Of a stretch of DNA of 64,000 nt, positions 9,717-17,665 are shown in pieces. The translations under genes were made by a program, and so were the position numbers. Position 1 is the stretch's first letter. The number at the start of each line of letters is the position of its first letter. The notes below the pieces were generated by a model that did no database searches, was not told the DNA's origin, and saw nothing but the letters and a program-made list of their open reading frames with translations. The stretch is from Kitasatospora sp. NBC_01287 (GTDB lineage: Bacteria > Actinomycetota > Actinomycetes > Streptomycetales > Streptomycetaceae): contig NZ_JAPEPB010000001.1 of the NCBI RefSeq assembly GCF_026340565.1, forward strand, positions 1,612,001 to 1,676,000. The letters are read 5' to 3'.

Positions 9717-11081
9717 TCAAGTAGCCGAGCCGAAGCCCGAGTAGCGCCCACCGGTGAGGCCGGAGGGAGTTCCGTTGTTCCGAAGGACGATCGCACGCAG
9801 CTCGCCGGGCTGCGCCGGATAGGTGTTGGCACCGCGGCGGACGAAGTACTCCGGCTGCTTGTCGCGCTCACGCGGATTCACCAGCCCGTAGGGACCGTTC
9901 TGGCCAGGCTGCACTTCCAGGACGAAAACCAGCTTGTTGCCGGGGCGATACTCCTTGATGTCGAAGTCGGGAGTTGGCTGCACCGAGCTGCGTACCAGGT
10001 TCGTGAGCTCATCGCGCATCTGGGTACTGGGCTTGTCCTCCGAGAGGCCCGGGAGCGTTACCTCGTCACGGTGGATGCCGAAGACGATCGCGCCGCCGTC
10101 GCCATTGGCGAAGGCGGCAACGGTCTTGAGGGTGCGACGGTTCTCCTTGGTGGGGAGCATCTCCTTGAACTCCAGCTGAGGCCCTTCCCCGGATGCGATA
10201 AGGGCCTCCACCGTGGCCACGGGGTCAACCGGTCTGTCGATTTCCACGCCGGCCCCCTGCAGCCCACCGGTCCAAGCGGAGGTTGGGTCGAGCGAGCGGT
10301 AGTCCAGCCAGACTGTGCCCCTCTTCAACCAGAGCCACGCGTGGGAGGGAAGCCCGGAGGGCAGCGGGATCACGACGACGCTCGGGCCGTCGAGTCGTTC
10401 GACCCGCCGCTGCTCGACCCCGTAGAGCTCCAGGTCAGTGCCGTGCACGTCGTCGCCCTCAACAGCGACCTTGAGCTCAGTCGCGGTGATGTGCACGCCT
10501 CCGAGCTGAGCGCCCTGCTCGGCGACGCGGACCACGGCCAGGTCAGCCATCGCGTCACGGTTCCCGGTCAGGGAGAAGTCGCCGTCGAAGAACGCCCGGC
10601 AGGCCCAGGCAATGTCGGGGAACGACGGGGTCTCACCTTCACCCACGAGCATCCCGGACGGGAGGTGCGCAGGCGGGAGCTGACGGTTCTCCGGATCGGC
10701 CGCCGAGACCGTGTACTCGGCGACGGGGAACGGCAGCTGCAGCCGATCAAGGCGCGAGTACCCTGGCCGCCGCTCCGCGATGGCAGTTGGGTGCGCGCCT
10801 GGTGTCCAGAACGTCAGCGGCCCGACCACCACGCTCGGGCAGGCGTCTACGGAGAACATCAAGGCGAGGTCGGACGCAGCCGTACGGGCAGCAACGAAGG
10901 CGTAGTGCTCATACATCCACATGCTCTCGCCCCAACCCGGCGGCTCAGCCCCAACGAGCGCCCAGCACCTGTTGAGCACCCACCGCTCGCCGCGGCGCAG
11001 CGCAAGCAGTCGGACACAGGCATCCCGGCTGTCGCGGACCAGCACGTCAGCGGCCTCTTCTGCCTTGACCTGCACGCCCAT
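9717..11081 (-). CDS. AlbA_2 (Schlafen-type) domain protein
   Basis: A 454-residue protein with a C-terminal AlbA_2 domain (about 291-434), recognised from EGPQLEFKEMLP, TVAAFANGDGGAIVFGI and the later EYFVRRGANTYPA. AlbA_2 domains bind nucleic acid and occur in Schlafen-like nucleases and in regulators. The N-terminal 290 residues match nothing I know. The start is ATG 11081 with GGGAGAGGTGG upstream; a start at 11123 would swallow that ribosome site. It is divergent from the MTase-TRD-HEPN gene across about 290 bp and immediately follows an internal left end. The two genes occur as a unit bounded by transposon ends, which suggests a shared, probably defensive, function. That role is inference. 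Confidence 0.75.
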   Translation of the reverse strand: MGVQVKAEEAADVLVRDSRDACVRLLALRRGERWVLNRCWALVGAEPPGWGESMWMYEHYAFVAARTAASDLALMFSVDACPSVVVGPLTFWTPGAHPTAIAERRPGYSRLDRLQLPFPVAEYTVSAADPENRQLPPAHLPSGMLVGEGETPSFPDIAWACRAFFDGDFSLTGNRDAMADLAVVRVAEQGAQLGGVHITATELKVAVEGDDVHGTDLELYGVEQRRVERLDGPSVVVIPLPSGLPSHAWLWLKRGTVWLDYRSLDPTSAWTGGLQGAGVEIDRPVDPVATVEALIASGEGPQLEFKEMLPTKENRRTLKTVAAFANGDGGAIVFGIHRDEVTLPGLSEDKPSTQMRDELTNLVRSSVQPTPDFDIKEYRPGNKLVFVLEVQPGQNGPYGLVNPRERDKQPEYFVRRGANTYPAQPGELRAIVLRNNGTPSGLTGGRYSGFGSAT

Positions 11082-11371
11082 GCCACCTCTCCCTCCCTCA
11101 ACCCGTGACACCTGCACTGGCACGAGTGCTCAGACTCTACGGTGCGTCCGGCTCGACGGCAGCGACGGCTGAGCCGGTCCCCTGGCCACTGCTCCGTTCA
11201 ACGTCGTCACCAACCCCGCCTTTGCCGAACCGAAGATCATCTGTCCCATGGCCGATCGGTGAGGGTAACGGACTTCCCAGCAACGCTCTCGACTGCAGCG
11301 CACACGCGGCAACCCTGAGTTCCCGTAGGCTTCCTGGATCAGGAGACATCACTGGGGGACGGGCCATCACG
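11082..11371. other. Divergent intergenic region of the AlbA_2 / MTase-TRD-HEPN pair
   Basis: About 290 bp between the start codons of two divergent cargo genes. The rightward frame is open throughout, so the downstream gene could extend into it, but there is no convincing upstream start. It must hold both promoters. I could not identify unambiguous -35/-10 pairs. Confidence 0.5.
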
Positions 11372-13603
11372 TTGTCGCATGAAGCAGCAGACCACATCAG
11401 CGGTCAACTCAGCCCGTTGCTGCAGAACCTCTTGGCATGGTCGTTCGCGAACCTGGCTGGGAGCGCGCCTTCGGTGTTGGCGGACGAAGCGGAGAACGGG
11501 GATCGCTTCCTTCGCGCGCCTGAGCAGTGGGCGACCCATCACGAGCCGAAGGGCGAGCGGTTCTCAGCCCGGGCGGCGGAACTGCTCAGCCAGGGCCCCG
11601 TTCTGTTGCTGCCCTCGTGGGAGCGCTTACCGCGAACCAGCAAGCGGATGCAGCCGCCGCGCTTCGCCTTCGAGCCGGTTCTGCGGGGCCTCCAGCCCGC
11701 CGGCCCCGACAGCCTGTTGGGGGTGGTCCTCCCCGCAGAGGTGTTCGATTCGGAAGCCCTCTGGGCCGTAGATCTGCGTACCGCGCTTGCCGAGCGCTGG
11801 GACATTCTCGTGCTCCTGTATGGCCAGGGCTCGGTCACCGGCATGAACAACAGCCTGGTCATCTCGGCGGTGCTGCTGCGTCCCCGCGGCGCCCACCAAC
11901 CCCCGCTGAAGCTGTTCCGCTTCTCAGGGCGTGATGCCCAGGACGCGGTTGAGAAGGACTACCAGAGCCTCCTGGGTCGAGGCGGCGGCCGTACCCGCCA
12001 CGGCTACGTGCTCCGCGACCGGCCCGACCCGTCCGCCTCGCTGGCGTTTGAGGTTCACGATCCGAAGATCGCCGAACTGCGCGCCGCCCTCGCCGCCTAC
12101 GGCAGCGTCACCCCCCTGGGCGACCTGTACCAGCAACTGCCCGCAGTGAATCTCGCGACCGACGTGGGTTGGATTTGCGCCGCCGAGGATCTGGGCGCCG
12201 TTCGGCTGCTGGGCGGGCGGGACATCACTCGGGACGGCGAGACCGCCCCCGCCTCGGAGGACACCGCCTGGGGCCGCGTCCCCGACACCCATCTGCTGGC
12301 TCCAGGGGACCTGGTTGTCCGGGCGGTGGGCCAGCCCAGCGACCCCGGCGGCCTGATCCTGGCGGAAGTCACCGCCCAGGACCTGCCAGCCGCTGCCACT
12401 CACATGGTTCTCCCGCTGCGCCCACGCGAGGGACTGGACCCGAAGCTGCTGGCATTCGCGGTTATGTTCCTGCGCACACCAGCGGCCCGCTCCTTGACCA
12501 TGTGGTCGGGATTCCGTCTGACTGGCAGCAAGCTTCGCGCCCTCACCATCCCGCAACCAGACGACGCTCTTACCAAGGCCCTCGACGACGTGACCGCGGC
12601 CCGAGACCGCCTGCGCGTCTGGCAGGCGGAAGCCGAAACCCTCTTGGCCTCGGTATTTTTGGAGAGGACCCCTGCCGCAGCCCGCGACAACATCATCCGA
12701 TCGGGGCAGACCCTGCGCCTGCGCGTCGAAGCCGCTGCCCTCCTCGATGACCTCGGGCACACGGTCCGCACCCGGTTCCCCTACCCCGTCGCCTCTCGCT
12801 GGCGCGAGACCGAAGCCGACATTAGCGCCGGACCCAGCCAGGCCACCTACGCCACCATTCTGGACACCGCCGAGGTGTTGCTGTGCTACGTGGCGCAACT
12901 CGCTCTCGCGCTCGCCCGAACCGCCGGGATCGAGCTGGGAGCGGCGGCCGACATCAAGGACAAGCTCGCCAGCGGACGAAGTGGCCCGGGCCTCGGCGAC
13001 TGGGCCTCGGTTCTTCAGGAAGTCGCGACCAGCCGGAAACTGAAGCAGCTCCCGTCCGAGCATCCCCTCCTCAAGGTCCGCACCCTGCTGGCCGACCACG
13101 GCACAGCCGACGCCCGCAAGCGTCTGAACGATCGTCGCAACGACCAGGCCCACCAGCGTCGCATCGACGCGGTCGACCTGCCCCGCGCCATCACCGAAGC
13201 CCTGGCCGACCTGACCCACCTGCTCCAATCCGCCCGGTTCCTCGCCGACTGGCCGCTCATCCACCTCACAGCCGTGCGCTGGAACACCCTCACTCGCACC
13301 GCCAAGGTCGAATACCGCGAGATGACCGGAGACCACCCCGTCGTTCCGATCAGCACTATGACAGTTGCTCGCAACGACCTAGAGAGCGGCAGCCTCTACC
13401 TGCGCGACAGCGAACACGAACTCCACTTGCTACGCCCGTTCCTGATCGGCCGGGACTGCCCCGCTTGCCGCCTGTGGTCGACCTTTCATGTGGACCGCGT
13501 GCCCAGAGACCGGGTCGTCCTCAAGAGCCTGGAACACGGGCACGTCCTCGACGACGACACCGCCGACCTGCGCACGAGCCTGCAGCACGTGCACCTGCTC
13601 TGA
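11372..13603 (+). CDS. Fusion of MTase-like lobe, HsdS-like TRD and HEPN domain (putative defence effector)
   Basis: A 743-residue multidomain protein. Residues 112-171 (LLGVVLPAEVFDS to NNSLVISAVLLRP) resemble the C-terminal lobe of N6-adenine methylases, but no SAM-binding motif or NPPY motif is present, so it is probably not a methylase. Residues 245-435 look like a type I specificity domain: a target-recognition region with LLAPGDLVVRAVG and GFRLTGSKLRALTIP, then a helix (ALTKALDDVTAARDRL). Residues 490-630 are helical with DRRNDQAHQRR, giving R589-x4-H594, a HEPN-type RNase motif. CPAC (696-699) may bind zinc near the C-terminus. The likely start is TTG 11372 behind GGGGGAC. No hsdR or complete hsdM gene is nearby. 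DNA sensing coupled to RNA cleavage is inference. Confidence 0.65.
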   Translation: MSHEAADHISGQLSPLLQNLLAWSFANLAGSAPSVLADEAENGDRFLRAPEQWATHHEPKGERFSARAAELLSQGPVLLLPSWERLPRTSKRMQPPRFAFEPVLRGLQPAGPDSLLGVVLPAEVFDSEALWAVDLRTALAERWDILVLLYGQGSVTGMNNSLVISAVLLRPRGAHQPPLKLFRFSGRDAQDAVEKDYQSLLGRGGGRTRHGYVLRDRPDPSASLAFEVHDPKIAELRAALAAYGSVTPLGDLYQQLPAVNLATDVGWICAAEDLGAVRLLGGRDITRDGETAPASEDTAWGRVPDTHLLAPGDLVVRAVGQPSDPGGLILAEVTAQDLPAAATHMVLPLRPREGLDPKLLAFAVMFLRTPAARSLTMWSGFRLTGSKLRALTIPQPDDALTKALDDVTAARDRLRVWQAEAETLLASVFLERTPAAARDNIIRSGQTLRLRVEAAALLDDLGHTVRTRFPYPVASRWRETEADISAGPSQATYATILDTAEVLLCYVAQLALALARTAGIELGAAADIKDKLASGRSGPGLGDWASVLQEVATSRKLKQLPSEHPLLKVRTLLADHGTADARKRLNDRRNDQAHQRRIDAVDLPRAITEALADLTHLLQSARFLADWPLIHLTAVRWNTLTRTAKVEYREMTGDHPVVPISTMTVARNDLESGSLYLRDSEHELHLLRPFLIGRDCPACRLWSTFHVDRVPRDRVVLKSLEHGHVLDDDTADLRTSLQHVHLL

Positions 13604-14122
13604 CATCCCCGGCCTCGCCCAACGACACGTGCACACTTTTGCGGAGCGCTGGTCTCCGACCGCATGCTGCCGAACGGGAGACGGGCACCGGCACATCCCG
13701 CAACCGGCCGCTATCGTGTGCCCGAGCCCACCGGACCTGGGGCCACCAGGGCGTGTCGCCGGCGGGCGCGCAGCTCCAGGGTGAGCTTCACCCTCCAAAC
13801 CGGGGATGATCTCATGGCTCAGCACCTGCTCGACGCGGCGGCGTAGCACTCCAGGAGCTGCCAGTTGTGCCCGTCGGTTTGGCGGGTGGCCAGAGAACAG
13901 ATCCAGTCGGCGGCAGGCCGGCCGGTGACAGCAGCCAAGGCGAGCACGTACCGCTCGGCCCGGCAAGCGGCGGTAGTGCAGTTGTGCAGCCCTGCCTCGA
14001 GCGCTCTCGCGTCGACCGGCTGGCAGATCCTGGAACTGGTGACGGAATGCGCCCGCTGACCCGCGCGCGGCGCACCGAGGCCGGAAGAGTGAACGATCGC
14101 CTACCTTCCCGAGCGCCAGACT
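13604..14122. other. Gene-poor stretch between cargo and nested element
   Basis: About 520 bp without an intact gene. The first 200 bp after the MTase-TRD-HEPN gene show nothing recognisable. The second half contains a leftward gene remnant (13819-14100). The right edge is the AGACT duplication (14118-14122) of the nested element. Confidence 0.5.
13819..14100 (-). pseudogene. Truncated gene remnant
   Basis: A leftward frame of about 93 codons ending at a TGA (13819-13821) reads like coding sequence, with segments such as CRAERYVLALAAVTGRPAAD and GHNWQLLECYAAAS and strongly G/C-biased third positions. It has no start codon and is preceded in frame by a TAG. The family was not recognised. The adjacent nested element may have helped to break it. 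Confidence 0.3.
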
Positions 14123-14258
14123 TGAGCCGAGACACGATAGTTGGAACCAGCAGGATGGTGTGCTGACCTGGCAGTTCTGACCCTGCGGGACACGCTTGTT
14201 GGAACCATCTGGTCGCGCTTCTTGTAACCTGCGGTGGATTGCCATTCATGTTGGAACC
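14123..14258. repeat. Left end array of the nested element
   Basis: The terminal repeat is followed by two further GTTGGAACC cores at 14198-14206 and 14250-14258. The last is embedded in a near-palindrome, ATGTTGGAACCAGTTCCGAA. Spaced repeats like these are typical transposase-binding sites of TnsB-type systems. Confidence 0.75.
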
Positions 14259-14414
14259 AGTTCCGAACATCCCGGGCTCGCGGCGAAGGTGGCTCGACCA
14301 GCGCAGCAGCACCTGGGCCAAACTCGCCCGTCCAGGCCGGATCCATCACTTCACGGCACTACGCGGACTCCTGCTCCAGCATGCCGAGCATCTCATCCGA
14401 AAGATCGACAGCGT

Positions 14415-15095
14415 TCAGGCCGACCCTTGGTCCAGCTGCGGATAGCCGATCTCGGAGATGTCCTGGGCCAGGTCCGCCAAGCTGACCTCAGGGTTCAGCA
14501 GCGATACGAGTTCCTGGCTCAGCGGCCGCAAGGCATGCACCTGACTCACCGCCCTCAGGTCGATGGAGACCTCGTAGTAGTCCTCGGCGAAACGCTGGAA
14601 CGCTTCCGGAGAACGGTCGACCAGGAGGCCGAACAGGCTCGTCGCCCCGTCAGGATCGACAGCACCCTCGGGGAAGTCGATCGTCCCGTGATGCCACCGC
14701 TCGTCCGTCGGCCCCCGCCACAAGCAGGCCGTCACGACCGGCACGTCGTCCTCGTCGGTGAACGCCGGCTCCTCGACGAAGGGCCTGAAGAGCTCGGGGA
14801 CCTCGTCGATCACTCCCGGCCAGGCCTCGCCATCGTTGCCGAAGGGGCTCATCGGCGATTCGTGATCGAAGCCCCGCACATAGGCCCCGGCCGCCGAGAA
14901 CACGATCGAGTACTCGTCTCCCGACCCGTTACGCATCGACGCCATCTCCTCACCGTCGGCCCAACCGGCGTTGAAGGAGTAGTACCGGCCCTCCCAATCC
15001 GGGCTCAAGATCGCATCGAGCATCGCCAGCGAACGGCACTTGTCCCGCAGGTCGGCGATGCTGGGGAGCTGGCGGGCTACGTCATAGACAGTCAC
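14415..15095 (-). CDS. Conserved actinobacterial hypothetical protein (cargo of nested element)
   Basis: A 226-residue acidic, soluble protein of a family that I believe is widespread but uncharacterised in Streptomyces. Visible segments are VTVYDVARQLPSIADL at the start, WEGRYYSFNAGW, YSIVFSAAGAYVRGFDHESP and EDYYEVSIDL. There is no signal peptide, membrane segment or catalytic motif that I can see. The overall acidic, single-domain character would fit an immunity-type protein, but that is speculation. GTG 15095 is preferred because the family-like N-terminus begins there and GGATGAG lies upstream. The frame stays open to 15209, where a longer start would fall outside the element. It is the only cargo of the nested element. 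Confidence 0.6.
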   Translation of the reverse strand: MTVYDVARQLPSIADLRDKCRSLAMLDAILSPDWEGRYYSFNAGWADGEEMASMRNGSGDEYSIVFSAAGAYVRGFDHESPMSPFGNDGEAWPGVIDEVPELFRPFVEEPAFTDEDDVPVVTACLWRGPTDERWHHGTIDFPEGAVDPDGATSLFGLLVDRSPEAFQRFAEDYYEVSIDLRAVSQVHALRPLSQELVSLLNPEVSLADLAQDISEIGYPQLDQGSA

Positions 15096-15155
15096 CTGCT
15101 CATCCAACCCGACACCACCGACACCCAAGCCCGCCGGGGCCGTCGTGAGCCCTCC

Positions 15156-15201
15156 GGTTCCAACATGCGTGGCCAGGTTCCAACTATCGTGGCTCGGCTC
15201 A
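15156..15201. repeat. Right end array of the nested element
   Basis: The sequence contains two inverted GGTTCCAAC cores (15156-15164 and 15176-15184) and the 26-bp terminal repeat ending CGGCTCA at 15201. It is immediately followed by the AGACT duplication. Confidence 0.75.
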
Positions 15202-15221
15202 AGACTCACGGGCTCAACTCC

Positions 15222-15275
15222 GGCGATACCTTGCCCGGCAAACGCTCAACTCGCCAACTGAAGCGCTCAGTCACA
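15222..15275. repeat. Right end of the composite transposon
   Basis: The terminal 26 bp (15250-15275) are the exact reverse complement of the left end at 989-1014. The subterminal 28 bp are shared with the internal copy at 7033-7080. The GCTGA duplication follows at 15276-15280. Confidence 0.9.
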
Positions 15276-15280
15276 GCTGA
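15276..15280. repeat. 5-bp target-site duplication, right copy (GCTGA)
   Basis: Identical to 984-988. Removing the transposon and one copy joins two inverted arms, GTGCTCGG (968-975) and CCGAGCAC (15283-15290), around the insertion point. Confidence 0.9.
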
Positions 15281-15329
15281 GACCGAGCACTGCCGCCGAA
15301 GAGCCTGCCGGCGGGGACCAGGCCGCCGG

Positions 15330-15935
15330 CTACGGTCCGGCCGCGCCGGCGGGGTTTCCGCAGGGGCGGGTGACGGCCCATGCCGCCTCGATCATCCGGA
15401 AGATCTCGTCGAGCGCGGTCTGCGGATCGGCCGCCTCGCGGGCCAGTGAATAGGCGTCGATGACGAACCTGGCGATGGTCCGGCAGGCCGTGGCGGTCTG
15501 TGACAGGGCGGGATCGGCGGCGATGGCCGTTGCGAGCGCCTCCGCATGGCGCAGCCTCATCGACTCCTCGTACTCCCGCAGGGCGGGTGATGCCTCGATC
15601 ATGCGCCGGATCGGGGTGGCGCCGTCCGCCGCGCAGTGTCGCACCAGGGCCTGGACCTCGCGGCGCAGCGCGGGGATGAGCGGCTCGTGCGACGCCCGGC
15701 CGGTGACCGCCCGCGTGAGGCGCAGCTCGAAGTCTTCGTCCTGCTCGAACACCAGGGCCTCTTTCGAGGCGAAGTGGGAGAAGACCGTGGTGACGGCCAC
15801 GTCGGCCTCGGCGGCCACGTCACGGATGCCCACGGGGTCGAAGCCGCGTTCCAGGAAGAGCCGCAGGGCGGTGTCGGCGATCTTCTGGCGGGTCGCGGCC
15901 TTCTTGCGCTCGCGGCGTCCGGACGGCACGGTCAT
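15330..15935 (-). CDS. TetR/AcrR family transcriptional regulator
   Basis: A 201-residue one-component repressor. The N-terminal helix-turn-helix is clear: TRQKIADTALRLFLERGFDP, then GIRDVAAEADVAVTTVFSHF and the FASKEALVFEQDE transition. The C-terminal ligand-binding part is divergent, as usual. ATG 15935 is preferred over GTG 15941. It is divergent from the oxidoreductase gene at 16005 and probably represses both through the palindromes between them. The ligand is unknown. Confidence 0.9.
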   Translation of the reverse strand: MTVPSGRRERKKAATRQKIADTALRLFLERGFDPVGIRDVAAEADVAVTTVFSHFASKEALVFEQDEDFELRLTRAVTGRASHEPLIPALRREVQALVRHCAADGATPIRRMIEASPALREYEESMRLRHAEALATAIAADPALSQTATACRTIARFVIDAYSLAREAADPQTALDEIFRMIEAAWAVTRPCGNPAGAAGP

Positions 15936-15966
15936 GGCCACACGCTACCAGATGCAAAAACAGAAC

Positions 15967-15989
15967 GGGTTTCAAACCCTAACCGTTAG
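15967..15989. promoter_or_regulatory. Putative TetR operator between regulator and oxidoreductase
   Basis: Two short palindromes adjoin in the 69-bp divergent gap: GGGTTT-C-AAACCC (15967-15979) and CTAA-CCG-TTAG (15979-15989). The location, 16 bp from the oxidoreductase start and 32 bp from the TetR start, suits a repressor site. Assignment is by position and symmetry only. Confidence 0.5.
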
Positions 15990-16004
15990 TGTTACCGTCG
16001 CCGC

Positions 16005-16898
16005 ATGAAGAAAGTGAGCTTCGCCGAGTTCGGCGGTCCGGACGTGCTGCGACTCGTGGACGCCGAGGAGCCCCACGCGGGCCCCGGTCAGGTACGCATC
16101 GCCGTGCGGGCGGTGGGCGTGAATCCCGTCGACTGGAGGATCCGCGAAGGCCAGATCCTGGGGGCGCATCCGATCCAGTTGCCCTCCGGAGTCGGGCTGG
16201 ACGCCTCCGGGGTGGTGGACGAGGTCGGCGAGGGTGTCGAGGGGGTCGAGGTCGGCGACCAGGTGTTCGGCGAAGGCTCGAACACCTACGCCGAGTCCGC
16301 CGTGCTGTCGGCCTGGGCCCGCATACCCGAGGGGCTGACGTTCGAAGAGGCGGCCGGGTACCCCTCCGTGGTGGAGACCGCGCTGCGCGTCATCCGCGAG
16401 GTCGGCGTGCGGTCCGGGCAGACGCTGCTGGTCAGCGGAGCGTCCGGGGGAGTCGGATCGGCGGTGCTGCAGATCGCCCGCGACCGCGGCATCACGGTGA
16501 TCGGCACAGCCGGGGCCGCGAACCAGGGCTATCTGCGCGGCCTGGGCGCCCTCGCCACGACGTACGGCGAGGGCTGGGTCGAGCGAGTGCGGCGGCTCGG
16601 CCGGGTCGACGCGGCTCTGGACCTGGCCGGCTCGGGCGTGATCCGCGAGCTCGTCGAACTGACCGGGGATCCGCGGAAGGTGGTCTCCATCGCCGACCTC
16701 GGTGCGCCGGCCCTCGGTGTCCGATTCTCCGGCGTGGCCGGGAGCGTACCGGAAGCGCTCGCCGAGGCCGTCGACCTCATCTCCCGGGGAAAGCTCCGGA
16801 TCCCGGTCGAGAAGTCGTACACGCTGGCCGAGGCCGCGGCGGCGCACATCGACAGCCAGGCCGGCCACACGCGAGGGCGCCGGGTCCTGGTCATCTGA
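16005..16898 (+). CDS. NADP-dependent oxidoreductase (quinone-oxidoreductase-like MDR)
   Basis: A 297-residue medium-chain dehydrogenase/reductase without zinc ligands. It has the GroES-like N-terminal domain (VRAVGVNPVDWRIREG, about 32-47), the GxGxxG-type cofactor motif LVSGASGGVGSAVLQ (about 145-159) and the C-terminal ending KLRIPVEKSYTLAEAAAAH. This is typical of quinone or enone reductases using NADPH. It is probably controlled by the divergent TetR protein and may detoxify the compound sensed by it. The substrate cannot be read from the sequence. Confidence 0.9.
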   Translation: MKKVSFAEFGGPDVLRLVDAEEPHAGPGQVRIAVRAVGVNPVDWRIREGQILGAHPIQLPSGVGLDASGVVDEVGEGVEGVEVGDQVFGEGSNTYAESAVLSAWARIPEGLTFEEAAGYPSVVETALRVIREVGVRSGQTLLVSGASGGVGSAVLQIARDRGITVIGTAGAANQGYLRGLGALATTYGEGWVERVRRLGRVDAALDLAGSGVIRELVELTGDPRKVVSIADLGAPALGVRFSGVAGSVPEALAEAVDLISRGKLRIPVEKSYTLAEAAAAHIDSQAGHTRGRRVLVI

Positions 16899-17047
16899 GC
16901 CGGCGCCACCGGGGTCGCGGTGGGGGGCTGGGCGTCTCGGCGGCGATCGGGGCGAACCGGCTCTCGATCGGGCTGTCCCACTCGATCAGGACGGCGGGGA
17001 ACCAGGTGACCGGCTTGGTGTCGCCGAGCGCGTCCGCGGCCGGCACT

Positions 17048-17061
17048 GTGACGCAGGTCAC
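17048..17061. promoter_or_regulatory. Crp-like binding site upstream of ECF sigma gene
   Basis: The sequence GTGACGCAGGTCAC is a perfect 5-bp-arm palindrome and fits the GTG(N)6GNCAC consensus reported for Streptomyces Crp. It lies 44 bp upstream of the proposed GTG start of the sigma factor. Binding is a prediction. Confidence 0.45.
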
Positions 17062-17104
17062 GGCAGGCGCAGAACCTGCGCGCCGCGGCAGCCGTCTGGC
17101 TGGT

Positions 17105-17665
17105 GTGAGATCACGCAGGAGAGCACCGGACGAGCTGGACGAGGAACGCCTCCTCCGGCTGGTGGCCAAGGGTGACCGAGGGGCGTTCGACGAGTTGTAC
17201 CGGCGTACGTCGCCGTGGTTGGCGGTGCGGTTGCGCCGCCGCTGCGCGGACGAGCAGATCGTCGCCGAGGTCATGCAGGAGACCTATCTGGCGGTGTGGC
17301 GCGCGGCGGGCGCGTTCGCCGGGAGCGCGGTCGGCGGGTCGGCCGTCGGATGGCTGTGGACGATCGCGGCGCGCCGCCTCGTCGACGCGTTCCGGCGCCG
17401 GGCCCACCACGCCGAGCCGCCGGTCGCCGCCGCCGAGCGGGCGGTGGTGCCCGCGGCGGAGGACGAGGCGCTCGCCGGCACCGTCGGCGGCGATGTCGGT
17501 GACGCCCTGCGGCAACTGGCCCCGGAACTCCGCCAGGTGCTGCAGGCCATGGTGCTGGACGGCCTCTCCGTCCGGGAGACCGCCGTCCTGCTCAGACTGC
17601 CCGAAGGCACGGTCAAGACCCGCGCCCGCCGGGCCCGGATCGCGATGCGGGAGGCGCTGGCATGA
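17105..17665 (+). CDS. ECF-type RNA polymerase sigma factor
   Basis: A 186-residue sigma-70 family protein. Region 2 is visible in LLRLVAKGDRGAFDELYRRT through EVMQETYLAVWRAAGAF, with the WTIAARRLVDAFRRR core-binding helix. Region 4 is LRQLAPELRQVLQAMVLDGL through TAVLLRLPEGTVKTRARRAR, which recognises the -35 element. GTG 17105 gives a normal ECF length; longer starts would add an implausible tail. It overlaps the anti-sigma gene by ATGA and probably transcribes the following ABC transporter genes. Confidence 0.92.
   Translation: MRSRRRAPDELDEERLLRLVAKGDRGAFDELYRRTSPWLAVRLRRRCADEQIVAEVMQETYLAVWRAAGAFAGSAVGGSAVGWLWTIAARRLVDAFRRRAHHAEPPVAAAERAVVPAAEDEALAGTVGGDVGDALRQLAPELRQVLQAMVLDGLSVRETAVLLRLPEGTVKTRARRARIAMREALA

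Larger units (their letters stand above)
14123..15201. mobile_element. Nested 1.08-kb non-autonomous Tn7/Tn5053-type element
   Basis: A 1,079-bp unit has 26-bp terminal inverted repeats (14123-14148 and 15176-15201, 25/26 identical, beginning TGAGCCGAG) and is flanked by the 5-bp duplication AGACT (14118-14122 and 15202-15206). Each end has several GTTGGAACC repeats: three on the left (14140, 14198, 14250) and two inverted on the right (15156, 15176). It encodes no transposase, only one cargo gene. Its ends differ from those of the host transposon, so it must have been moved by a different transposase in trans. Confidence 0.85.

Noticed and set aside
11105..11371. N-terminal extension of the MTase-TRD-HEPN protein to 832 residues
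   Set aside because: The extra 89 residues have no domain-like features and would overlap the promoter of the divergent gene. A TTG with a ribosome site at 11372 fits better.
13430..14321. Two long leftward frames of 271 and 169 codons
   Set aside because: Neither looks like protein (Arg/Pro-rich, no motif), and one crosses the boundary of the nested element.
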